From positions 1 to 64,000 of the forward strand of contig USHX01000003.1 of NCBI GenBank assembly GCA_900554565.1: 64,000 nt of DNA, written 5' to 3'. The DNA is from an uncultured Clostridium sp. GTDB taxonomy: Bacteria; Bacillota; Clostridia; TANB77; CAG-508. A model generated the notes under the pieces. The model worked only from the letters and a program-made list of their open reading frames with translations, had not been told where the DNA came from and did no database searches. Positions 28,221-36,496 of the stretch are shown piece by piece (within the stretch, counting starts at the first letter, position 1; each line of letters begins with the position of its first letter). Position numbers and translations under genes: made by a program.

Positions 28221-28919
28221 TTATACTCCTCTTTCTATAGTTTTAATAGCTCTTCTAACACTTGAGCCGCTTGCATCTCCCAATATTTCTTCTGCCATAT
28301 AAGCTAAACTATCTTTGTATTGAACACTAAGTTTTTTTAGTTTAACTTTTGCTACTCTTTGATTTTCATAAATAACACTTAAATCTCCATTTTCAATCGG
28401 GAAGTATATTCTATATTCATTCCATACTATTTTGTAACCTAATGATAAGAAATTCAAATAATCATCATCTTCTTTTAAAGCATCTTTAGAAAATAGAACT
28501 TTTGTTAAACTTGTTACATTTTGTAAGTCATTTAATATTTCCAATCCTTTTTTTAAAGAATATAAATCAAATGATGTTACAAAATAATTTTTTTGAGCTT
28601 CTTGTAAATTAAATTTTTCAAATCCATCAATATTATCAGTATCAACAAACATAAAATCATATTCTAAACTTTGTTCTTCTGAAAGCCCTAAATATCTTTT
28701 TATGTCTTGTTCATTTTTCATCCCTACTGCTATGTCAATTTTTTCAAATTCTGTAACATACGTAGTTGTAGGGCTTATAGCTGGCACTACATATTTAGCC
28801 TTTTGAGTTATTGTTGTATCTACAACTATTACTTTTTTTCCTAGTGTTGTTAATATTTTAGCTATATATATAATTAAATCTGTTTTATCGTAGGCTCCTA
28901 TAAACCCTATTTTTTTCAT
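28221..28919 (-). CDS. Second CpaE/MinD-like protein, degenerate P-loop
   Basis: A 232-residue protein starting KKIGFIGAYDKTDLIIYIAK. The fold (beta strand, loop, helix, then VIVVDTTITQKAKYV and YDFMFVDTDNIDGFE) is that of MinD/ParA, but the GKT of the P-loop is replaced by DKTDL, so ATP binding is doubtful. Two bases separate it from the downstream CpaE-like gene. Likely a pilus-locus pseudoATPase partner. Confidence 0.65.
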   Translation of the reverse strand: MKKIGFIGAYDKTDLIIYIAKILTTLGKKVIVVDTTITQKAKYVVPAISPTTTYVTEFEKIDIAVGMKNEQDIKRYLGLSEEQSLEYDFMFVDTDNIDGFEKFNLQEAQKNYFVTSFDLYSLKKGLEILNDLQNVTSLTKVLFSKDALKEDDDYLNFLSLGYKIVWNEYRIYFPIENGDLSVIYENQRVAKVKLKKLSVQYKDSLAYMAEEILGDASGSSVRRAIKTIERGV

Positions 28920-28937
28920 TCTAGTGTATCTCCTTTT

Positions 28938-30038
28938 TTAATCTTGTGTTACTCCTGATAAAGAATCTAAGTATTCCTTTCTTGAGTTTTTAGAATTTGT
29001 AATACTTTCTTCCATATTTGTTTCTAAGTTTGATTGTGCTTGTTCTCCTTGGCTGTTTATTGAACTTTGAATGTAATTATTTCTAAGATTTGCACTATTT
29101 TGATTATTATATCTATTTGCTACTTCATTTTTTGCTCTGTCTAACATGTTTGGATCACTTCTTAACAATGCTGATGTACTTTCATTTACTGGGTATGTTG
29201 GTGTTGCTGCTTTTTGCATTCCAGCTTCAGTATATTTTGTTGCATATATTTTTGCGCCTTTTACTTGTGCTACATCTATTATTGCACAGCTCATATGTAG
29301 AATTTCATCTTCTGTTAAGTTAACCCAAATTGTGTCATCTGAGTCTGTTCCATTTACATTTGGAATTTCAACTTCTTTTTTTGCAACTACTATAAAATCT
29401 TGTCCGTTTGGGAATTGCACCCTGATATCTATATAATCTCCAGTAGCTAAATCCATTGGTAATACTATCATGTTGTATTCTTGTTTTCTTACATCATCTT
29501 GTACTTGATTATCACCTTTGCTTAATAGTTCTGTTGTTATTAATGTATTTTTCTTCATTGTTACTTTAGCTATTAATGGAACATTGTTTAATTCTAAATA
29601 TTCTTTTTCTCCACTTTTCTCTATGTAATAATTTTCTGTTTCATCTTCTTTTTTTATTTCATATTCTGTTCCATTTTTCTTTATATATAATTTTCCATTT
29701 CCATTTTTATCATATTTTGTGTAAATGTCATTTCCTTCTTTATCTTGTAAAGCATAGTTTTGTATCATTTCAAGATCACTTGTTGCATTACTTGGTACTA
29801 AAGTTTTATTTACGACTTGTAATGTTAGCATATCTGTTGTTATTACTTGTCCTGAGCTTACATCTTGATTTAAGACATATGCATTAACACTTGCTTTTAA
29901 TTCCTCTTGTTCCTTTTTATTTTTATTCATCAATTGCATAAATAGAAATCCTATTATTACTCCTGTAATTAATAGCATCACTACCATACCTAATAAAAAT
30001 GAATTTCTTGCTTTTCTTTGCATTGGATTTGTTGCCAT
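28938..30038 (-). CDS. CpaB/RcpC-like SAF-domain protein
   Basis: A 366-residue membrane-anchored protein: helix at about 15-35, then an SAF domain (YVLNQDVSSGQVITTDMLTL, about 50-70). A long insert follows, then a conserved CpaB-like core with VLPMDLATGDYIDIRVQFPN (about 200). CpaB/RcpC is a Tad pilus assembly component, thought to bind the cell wall or stabilise the machine in Gram-positives. First gene of the operon, behind the promoter at 30095-30122. Confidence 0.78.
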   Translation of the reverse strand: MATNPMQRKARNSFLLGMVVMLLITGVIIGFLFMQLMNKNKKEQEELKASVNAYVLNQDVSSGQVITTDMLTLQVVNKTLVPSNATSDLEMIQNYALQDKEGNDIYTKYDKNGNGKLYIKKNGTEYEIKKEDETENYYIEKSGEKEYLELNNVPLIAKVTMKKNTLITTELLSKGDNQVQDDVRKQEYNMIVLPMDLATGDYIDIRVQFPNGQDFIVVAKKEVEIPNVNGTDSDDTIWVNLTEDEILHMSCAIIDVAQVKGAKIYATKYTEAGMQKAATPTYPVNESTSALLRSDPNMLDRAKNEVANRYNNQNSANLRNNYIQSSINSQGEQAQSNLETNMEESITNSKNSRKEYLDSLSGVTQD

Positions 30039-30094
30039 TACAAATTCCTCCCTTATTTATTATTTTTAGATATTATTTTACAAAATAATCATTT

Positions 30095-30122
30095 ATTATA
30101 TTTTACCTCAAAGCACGTTCAA
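30095..30122 (-). promoter_or_regulatory. Promoter of the Tad-like operon
   Basis: Minus strand TTGAAC (30117-30122), 16-base spacer, TATAAT (30095-30100), 57 bases before the CpaB-like start. Confidence 0.55.
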
Positions 30123-30146
30123 AATCAACGATATTGCATAGTGTAA

Positions 30147-31032
30147 CTAAAAGTTAATATTGTTGTAATATTTTCGTAATATTTTAGCTACTCCGTTCTT
30201 CATTATTGCCTTCTGCAATATCATTTGCAATTTCTGTAACCACTGGTGTACTGCCTTTCATAGCAATTCCCATTCCAGCATTTTCTATCATTTTTTTGTC
30301 ATTTATATTATCACCTATTGCCATTACTTCTTCTTTGTTTAATTCTAATTTTTCCATTAGGAATTCTATCGCATTCCATTTATCTACATCTGCTAAAGAA
30401 ATTTCTGTGTAATAATATTCTATCGGCACTTCTTCAGTACCTTGAGTAATCATTTTTCTTGACATATGTGAAACTTCTAATACTTCTATATCACTTATTT
30501 GTTTAACTTTTCTTAATATCGAATTAAATACTGTTTTATTATCATCACATATTGTTATTTTTAAAAATTTGCTTTCTTGAAGATTTTTTACATATTCATA
30601 CATGTTTTCTACAATACTGATATTTGTTTTTTTGCTTTCTTCTTTTTTTAGATTTTCTTTGTGATAATATAACACATTATATTTTAAAGCTGTTGCAAGT
30701 ATTGTTTTATCTGTATATACATTATAACTGATGCTATTTTCCTCACAAATTTTTATTATTTCTAAAACTTTTTCTTTTGGCATGTATTTTTCGTATATAA
30801 CTTCTTCTTTTTGTATATCATATACAAGTGCTCCATTTCCTGCTATAAAGTATTTTGTGCTTCCTATTTCTTTTGCTATTTGTTTTATGGAATCTATTGG
30901 TCTTCCAGATGCTATTATTACATCTGTTCCATTTTCTATAACTTTTTTTATTGTTTTACTTGTATTTTCAGTTACTTCGCCATAACTGTTTAGCATTGTT
31001 CCATCTAAGTCTATTGCTACTAATTTATACAT
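30147..31032 (-). CDS. Cof-type HAD hydrolase with a CGGA +1 site near the end
   Basis: A 294-residue Cof/IIB HAD phosphatase acting on small phosphorylated metabolites. Motif I is VAIDLDGTML (residues 5-14), motif II IIASGRPIDS (about 43), motif IV EVMAIGDNINDKKMIENAG (about 240). Without a shift it ends NNEERSS, lacking the family tail. Passing the C at 30195 gives NNEEGVAKILRKYY before a TAG, matching the usual dGVAkal ending of Cof proteins. Start at 31032 chosen for GGAG upstream and because the family begins here. Confidence 0.85.
30192..30195 (-). other. CGGA +1 site in the HAD gene (codon 280)
   Basis: In-frame GAA-CGG-AGT-AGC-TAA. Passing the C gives GAA-GGA-GTA-GCT-AAA (EGVAK), the conserved C-terminal motif. 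Confidence 0.85.
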
Positions 31033-31210
31033 TTTTTCAACTCCATTTTCATTTTTTTCGTTTTTTATTATAAACATTTTTTTTTGATTTTGCAATTATT
31101 TTAAGCAAGAAAAAATTTCCTGTTTATTTTTTTCGTTTTTGTTAATCCTAGTATTAGAAAAACAAAAAAGTTTTTTCTTAAAAGTAATTTTGCAGGAGGT
31201 GAAAAAAACA

Positions 31211-31408
31211 ATGGCAAACTCAAGTAACAAAAAATTAGTACCAGAAGCTATGTCAGCTTTAGATAAATTCAAATATGAAGTAGCTTCAGAAGTTGGTGTT
31301 AACTTAAAAGATGGATACAATGGAGACATTTCAGCTAGAGATGCAGGAAAAATAGGTGGACAAATGGTTAAAAAAATGATAGAACAAGCTGAAAGAAATA
31401 TGAAATAG
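31211..31408 (+). CDS. Alpha/beta-type small acid-soluble spore protein
   Basis: A 65-residue SASP that coats and protects forespore DNA. Family marks are SALDKFKYEVASEVGVNL with the EVA/S germination-protease site, and GYNGDISARDAGKIGGQMVK. A strong RBS (GCAGGAGGTG) precedes the ATG. It is a lone plus-strand gene with its own terminator, as expected for a late sigma-G gene. I could not identify a clear sigma-G promoter. Confidence 0.95.
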   Translation: MANSSNKKLVPEAMSALDKFKYEVASEVGVNLKDGYNGDISARDAGKIGGQMVKKMIEQAERNMK

Positions 31409-31482
31409 TTTTAGTTAAACCTTAATACGAATAAGGCAGAAAATTAAGTTTTGTGTTTATATATTTTATTCATAAAATACAT

Positions 31483-31515
31483 AAAGGCAGGATTTGATTT
31501 CCTGCCTTTCTTTTT
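31483..31515. terminator. SASP terminator (also hpf side)
   Basis: AAAGGCAGGA / TCCTGCCTTT stem followed by CTTTTTT on the plus strand, between the convergent SASP and hpf genes. Confidence 0.8.
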
Positions 31516-31518
31516 TAT

Positions 31519-32046
31519 TTAAGCTTCTGGTTCTACTAAACCGAAGTTTTTTCCATCTTTTAATTTATGTACAACATTTACTTTTCCTGTTTCTACATTG
31601 ATAAATGCTAAAAAGTTATGTGTTGGTTTTTCTTGTAATTTTAATACTGCATCTTCTGGTAACATTGGTTTGATTTCATAGTATGATGTTTTTACTATTT
31701 CATCTTTTATTTCTGTTTCTTTTGTTTCTGCTACTTCCATTGATTTTAGAGATGCTTCTTTCATCATTTTTTCTTTTTTTGTTTTTGCTTTTCTAATTTG
31801 ACCTTCTAAGATATCTATATCTTTATCTATTGATGCATACATATCTTTGTCTTCTGTTACAGCTCTGTATTTTTCACCATTTGCTGTTACATAAATTTCT
31901 GCTATTTGTTCATTTTTTTCTGTTTTTAATGTTACTTCTGCTTCTGCTTCTTCAAAATATTTATCGATTCTGTCTAGTTTCTTTTCTACATAATCGTTTA
32001 TAGCTTCTGTTATCTTTAGTTCCTTTCCTGTTATTTTTATTTTCAT
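31519..32046 (-). CDS. hpf: Long-form ribosome hibernation promoting factor
   Basis: A 175-residue long HPF that dimerises ribosomes into inactive 100S particles in stationary phase. N-terminal domain MKIKITGKELKITEAINDYV, a linker, and the C-terminal dimerisation domain with MLPEDAVLKLQEKPTHNFLA and KDGKNFGLVEP. Length normal for the Firmicute long form. Monocistronic. Confidence 0.93.
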   Translation of the reverse strand: MKIKITGKELKITEAINDYVEKKLDRIDKYFEEAEAEVTLKTEKNEQIAEIYVTANGEKYRAVTEDKDMYASIDKDIDILEGQIRKAKTKKEKMMKEASLKSMEVAETKETEIKDEIVKTSYYEIKPMLPEDAVLKLQEKPTHNFLAFINVETGKVNVVHKLKDGKNFGLVEPEA

Positions 32047-32139
32047 AAAAATCGCTCCCTTCTCTTTTTTGTTTAATGCTTTTATGATATATTTTTATTA
32101 TATATGTTATTTTTATTTTTTTCAAGAGTTTTTATTTTT

Positions 32140-32860
32140 TTAGTCTATTTTGTATTCCTTTTCCAGTTTTTCATTGAAATATAGTTTTGTTATTAACTTA
32201 AATTCTTCTAATGATTCATCTTTTATAGAAAATGAATATAGTTTTTTTGCAGGTGCTGTAACAGTATATTTTATCGCATTTATTGTACTTTGGCTCATCG
32301 ATATTGTTGAAGTATCTTGTTTGCTACATGCTAAACATTTAAATCCATTATCTTTCAAGCTGAATCCATATATATTTTCCTTTTCTCCACAATTAACACA
32401 TTTTGATATATCTGGTGTAAAGCCCAATATACAAAGTAAACGCAACTTAAATACACTTAATACAAAATCTAAATCCTTTGATGTTTCTGATATTGTATAA
32501 AGTGTATTTAATAATAATTGTAAAATGTTATAACAGTTTTGATTTTCATGTGTTACATCTTGTACAATTTTATTTATATGTACAGCATATTTTAGCTTGT
32601 CCAAATCTATTCTTAAATTGTAAAAAACTTCTATTGTTTCTGCTGAATTTATATGATATGTATTTGTTCCTTTATACATCAGATATTCTCCAAAGCAAAA
32701 CATCTGCGTGCTTGCTAAAAGAGCACTTTTAGGTCTTCTTGCTCCTTTAGCAACACACGATATTTTGCCGAGCACCTGGTGTTAACATTGTTAACATTTT
32801 ATCAAAATCGCCCATATTGTGTTCTGATAATATAACTCCATTCATTTTTACACTTGCCAT
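32140..32860 (-). CDS. recO: DNA repair protein RecO with a CGGC +1 site
   Basis: A 239-residue RecO, which loads RecA onto SSB-coated DNA in the RecFOR pathway. The OB-fold start is MASVKMNGVILSEHNMGDFD. The frame breaks at codon 31, and passing the C at 32770 gives MLTPGAGKISCVAKGARRPK, the conserved RecO segment. The C-terminal domain has a zinc site with CVNCG and CLAC (about 165-190). Without the shift only a 36-residue peptide is made. Order era-yqzL-recO is the classical one. Confidence 0.9.
32767..32770 (-). other. CGGC +1 site in recO (codon 31)
   Basis: In-frame GCT-CGG-CAA-AAT-ATC-GTG-TGT-TGC-TAA. Passing the C gives GCT-GGC-AAA-ATA (AGKI), conserved in RecO. Confidence 0.9.
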
Positions 32861-32880
32861 GTTTATTTTTCCACCTTTTG

Positions 32881-33045
32881 CTACCTATTAAAATCCTCTA
32901 AATTCATATTTGTATTTTTTTGAACTTCTTGTATATCTATTTGGTTGTTTAGTTGTTTTTCTAAGTTCTCTATTTGTTTTAACTCTAAAAATGCATTTAT
33001 ATCGCCTGTGTTTTTGAAGGTATCCCATGCTATTTTTCTTATCAT
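32881..33045 (-). CDS. yqzL: YqzL-like small protein
   Basis: A 54-residue protein starting MIRKIAWDTFKNTGDINAFL, the W-x-x-F-x-x-T-G-x-I-x-A-(F/Y)-L pattern of the YqzL family, encoded between era and recO in many Firmicutes. Role unknown. RBS GGAAG upstream; the stop lies 20 bases before recO. Confidence 0.8.
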   Translation of the reverse strand: MIRKIAWDTFKNTGDINAFLELKQIENLEKQLNNQIDIQEVQKNTNMNLEDFNR

Positions 33046-33127
33046 AAGCTCACTTCCTTTTTGTGTATTAAAGTTTTTTAACTCTAATTTTATCTTTTGC
33101 TTTTTTCATTTTTTTATGCAAAAACAT

Positions 33128-34030
33128 TTATTTCAATTTGAATTTGTCAACAATACTATTATTATCTTGCCAGTCTTCTTTTACTTTTACCCATGTTTTC
33201 AAATTCACTTTCACTCCAAAGTTTTGTTCCATGTCTATTCTAGCACTTCTGCCAATTCTTTTTAACATATCTCCATTTTTTCCAATTATAATTCCTTTAT
33301 GAGAATTTCTTAAACAATATATTGTTGCTTCTATATCATATAAGTCTTCACCTTTTTTGTTTTTTCTTTGTTTCATTTTTTCAACTTCTACATATATTCC
33401 ATGTGGTACTTCATCTTGTAGTAGCTTTAGTGCTTTTTCTCTTATCGTTTCTTCTGCTAATTGGCGTATTGTTTGATCTGTATATTCTTCTATATCATAA
33501 TATGCAGGACCTGGTTTTAAGTTCTTTTCTATTTCATCTAAAATTATATTTTTATACTTACTGTTTGTGGCAGATATTGGTATTACAGCTTCAAAATTAT
33601 ATTCTTTACTATATATTTCTATTAAATTTAATAAACTTTCTCTTTTTACTAAATCTATTTTATTTATTATTAATATTGTTTTTCTTTTTGCTTCTTTTAT
33701 TTTTTCTAAAATTATTCTGTCACCTTTTCCAATATCTTTACTTGTTGCTTCAATTAAAAATAACACTACATCTGCATCTGCTATACTTGCATATGACGTT
33801 TCTATCATTGTTTCATTTAATTTTGTTTTTGGTTTGTGGATTCCCGGTGTGTCTGTAAATATTATTTGTGAATTTTCTCTATTCGCAATTCCTTTTATTG
33901 CAGTTCTTGTTGTTTGAACTTTATTTGCAATTGCAGCAACTTTTTCTCCTACTAATAAATTTAATAATGTTGATTTTCCTACATTTGTTCTTCCTATTAA
34001 TGTTACAAAACCTGATTTGAATTCTTCCAT
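33128..34030 (-). CDS. era: GTPase Era
   Basis: A 300-residue Era, binding 16S rRNA for 30S assembly. GTPase motifs: GRTNVGKSTLLN (G1), DTPGIHKP (G3), NKIDLV (G4), ISATNS (G5). The C-terminal KH domain has IIIGKNGDMLKRIGRSARID. Length typical. Followed by yqzL and recO in the same direction. Confidence 0.96.
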   Translation of the reverse strand: MEEFKSGFVTLIGRTNVGKSTLLNLLVGEKVAAIANKVQTTRTAIKGIANRENSQIIFTDTPGIHKPKTKLNETMIETSYASIADADVVLFLIEATSKDIGKGDRIILEKIKEAKRKTILIINKIDLVKRESLLNLIEIYSKEYNFEAVIPISATNSKYKNIILDEIEKNLKPGPAYYDIEEYTDQTIRQLAEETIREKALKLLQDEVPHGIYVEVEKMKQRKNKKGEDLYDIEATIYCLRNSHKGIIIGKNGDMLKRIGRSARIDMEQNFGVKVNLKTWVKVKEDWQDNNSIVDKFKLK

Positions 34031-34128
34031 TTTATTTTTCGCCTTTCTATTTTTATATTTTTATTATACACTATTATTTTGCTAAATTTGTAGAATTTAA
34101 TTTATTTTTTATAATTTTTTTATTTACG

Positions 34129-34159
34129 AAAAAAATGCAGATATCAAATCCGCATTTTT
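34129..34159 (-). terminator. Terminator of the GT4 gene
   Basis: AATGCGGAT / ATCTGCATT stem (one mismatch) followed on the minus strand by TTTTTTT. Confidence 0.7.
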
Positions 34160-34167
34160 CTTTTGTT

Positions 34168-35460
34168 TTATGCATATGCATGACGTTTTTTGAATGATAG
34201 CAAGTTTGTAATTTCGTTTTCTGTGTTTTTGGCTTTTTGTGTTTTTCTTGCTCTTTCTTGTTCCAATTCTCTTTTTTGTTTTTCTGCCATTGATTGGCAA
34301 ATTGCTTTTTGATATGTAAAATGTGTGTCTTGAGCAATTTTGCTCCAATTATATTCGTTTCTAACTTTATTTTTTGCTCTTCTTGTTATATCTGCACATA
34401 ATTTATGGTCATATAATAACTCTAATATTGAGTCTGCTATTGAGTTTGGATTTCCGCAGTATGTTTTCATTCCATTTACTTCATGGTCTACAATTTCGTT
34501 TAGTCCTCCTATATCTGAAACTACAACTGGATTTCCAGACAACATTGCTTCTAATGCTACTATTCCAAATGGTTCATATGTGCTTGGAAATACTGCTATG
34601 TCTGCGGCTTTGTACATTTTTTGTACTTCTTTTCCTCTCATATAACCTGCAAAACATACTTTATTTTCTATTCCCATTGCTTTTACTTGATTTCTTAGTT
34701 CTTCTTCCATTCCGCCTTTTCCACATATTACAAGTTTTGAATCATGATATCTTTCTAGTATTTTTGGCATTGCAGCTATTAGATGTTGTATTCCTTTTTC
34801 ATATACTAGTCTTCCCATAAATAATATTATTTTTTCATTGTCCATTGCATATTTTCTTCTAAAATTGTAGTCTCTTTCTATGCCATTGAATAAGTTCATG
34901 TTTACTCCATTTGGTATTACATTTATTTTTTCATATGGTAAACCAAATAATCTTTGTAGTTCACTTTTCATGTAGTTGCTATTTACAATTACTTCAGATG
35001 ATTCATATGTTAACATCCATTCTGTGTCATTTATGTATCTTTGTTGCTCATCATGTATTCCACTGTTTCTTCCAGCTTCTGTTGCATGTATTGTTGATAC
35101 TATTGGTATATTGTAAGAGTTTTTTAATGTTTTTGCTGCATACGCTACTAGCCAGTCATGTGCATGTATTACATCAAATTGTCCTTGTTCTTTCATTATT
35201 TCACTTGCTTTGGCTACTAAGTTAAAGTTTAATTGCATTATCCAATCTATAAAGTTGTTTGGATTTATCATGTAATTGTCTACTCTATATACTTTTACTC
35301 CTTTGTCATCTTCAAAATATGGTGCATCTCCTTCTTTGTATGTTACTACTGTTACATCATGACCATCTTTTATTAGTGTTCTTGATATATCATATACTAC
35401 TCTTGCAATTCCTCCTACTACTCTTGGTGGATATTCCCATGTTAACATTAGTATTTTCAT
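34168..35460 (-). CDS. Glycosyltransferase family 4, glycogen-synthase-like
   Basis: A 430-residue GT-B enzyme. The N-terminal start KILMLTWEYPPRVVGGIARV has the donor-loop glycines typical of GT4/GT5, DVIHAHDWLVAYAA (about 95) follows, and the C-terminal nucleotide-sugar site shows FPSTYEPFGIVALEAMLSG (about 313, E-x7-E). Such Clostridia proteins are often annotated as glycogen synthase-like; glycan synthesis is secure, the product is not. Monocistronic. Confidence 0.82.
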   Translation of the reverse strand: MKILMLTWEYPPRVVGGIARVVYDISRTLIKDGHDVTVVTYKEGDAPYFEDDKGVKVYRVDNYMINPNNFIDWIMQLNFNLVAKASEIMKEQGQFDVIHAHDWLVAYAAKTLKNSYNIPIVSTIHATEAGRNSGIHDEQQRYINDTEWMLTYESSEVIVNSNYMKSELQRLFGLPYEKINVIPNGVNMNLFNGIERDYNFRRKYAMDNEKIILFMGRLVYEKGIQHLIAAMPKILERYHDSKLVICGKGGMEEELRNQVKAMGIENKVCFAGYMRGKEVQKMYKAADIAVFPSTYEPFGIVALEAMLSGNPVVVSDIGGLNEIVDHEVNGMKTYCGNPNSIADSILELLYDHKLCADITRRAKNKVRNEYNWSKIAQDTHFTYQKAICQSMAEKQKRELEQERARKTQKAKNTENEITNLLSFKKRHAYA

Positions 35461-35615
35461 CTAATATACTTCCTTTCTTTTTCTACATTTTCTTTTGTTT
35501 TTTGGCATTTTTCTTTTCTATTGTATACAATTTTTTTTAAATTGTAAATGGTTTTTGGAAATTTTTTAGATAAAAAATTTAATTTAAATTTAATAATATT
35601 TGTATAAAAAATTGT

Positions 35616-35646
35616 AAAAAAAGAGACTTAATCAAAAGCCTCTTTT
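35616..35646 (-). terminator. Terminator of the 218-aa hypothetical gene
   Basis: AAAAGAGGCTTTTG / AATCAAAAGCCTC-type stem, with TCTCTTTTTTT at the minus-strand end. Confidence 0.65.
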
Positions 35647-35655
35647 CGAAATGGA

Positions 35656-36312
35656 TTATTTTTCTTTTAAAAGTTCACGGTATTGCACTCCAAGATAATT
35701 AATTTGTCCATAGTCAATCTCTACCTTAAGTTGATATATTGAATCATTACCAACACTTCCAGGACATAAAGCATCAATTTTATTTAATGCATAGTTAATG
35801 CTTGTTGTTGTAGTTAATATATTATACAAGTCTTTTGGATTTTCTAAGTCATATTGTTTTTCTTCAAATTGCTTAACCATAAATTTTACTTCATCATATA
35901 TTTGTCGGCTAAGTTCTATTTTTACTTTCCTAAAAGTTTTTTCCATTATGACGTCATCTACATCATTTTTTGAATATCTGAAAGCTGTATTTACATTAAT
36001 TGGTACAGAATTCGGAATTTTGTCAGCCACACTTTGGGCAATTTCTCTGGTGGTTTCAGAGTATTCATTTTCCTTAGTACCATTTTTCATCTCATTTATA
36101 CAATCAGCTACTTCAAATATTTCGCTTTTGCTTAGGTAAGTATTGATGAACAATTCATCCTTTTTACTTTCTTTGATTAATTGTTGCATCTTTTTATCAG
36201 TTTCTTCGAAGTTTTTTTCAATATTAGCAATTGCAACAACACACTTTTTGCACTCTACCTTTGCCTTTTTTGTCCATTTAATCCATTTTTGGTTTTTTTG
36301 TTCTGTTTCCAT
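35656..36312 (-). CDS. Hypothetical cytosolic protein
   Basis: A 218-residue soluble, mostly helical protein, start METEQKNQKWIKWTKKAKVE chosen because AGGAGG lies nine bases before this ATG. Features are a C-x2-C-like pair (VECKKC, about 20) and a C-terminal KVEIDYGQINYLGVQYRELL. No family recognised. Own terminator; no obvious operon partner. Confidence 0.6.
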   Translation of the reverse strand: METEQKNQKWIKWTKKAKVECKKCVVAIANIEKNFEETDKKMQQLIKESKKDELFINTYLSKSEIFEVADCINEMKNGTKENEYSETTREIAQSVADKIPNSVPINVNTAFRYSKNDVDDVIMEKTFRKVKIELSRQIYDEVKFMVKQFEEKQYDLENPKDLYNILTTTTSINYALNKIDALCPGSVGNDSIYQLKVEIDYGQINYLGVQYRELLKEK

Positions 36313-36439
36313 AATCATGTCCTCCTGTTTCTTCATGTTGTCTTTACGACAGAACTTTTTCTACTTAAATATTTATTCAAGCACTTTTATTATAACTCTT
36401 TTTACAATTTATGTCAACAGTTATATTGTTCTGTAAATA

Positions 36440-36492
36440 GCAAAAACACTGTTTTGAAAATCATTTATAGATTATTCAAAACAGTGCTTTTT
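36440..36492 (-). terminator. Terminator of the WG-repeat gene
   Basis: Long stem around GCACTGTTTTGAA / TTCAAAACAGTG with minus-strand TTTTTGC after it. Confidence 0.7.
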
Positions 36493-36496
36493 TATA

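Noticed and set aside
31096..31329. Minus-strand ORF opposite the SASP gene
   Set aside because: It is the antisense shadow of a clear SASP gene with a strong RBS and terminator.
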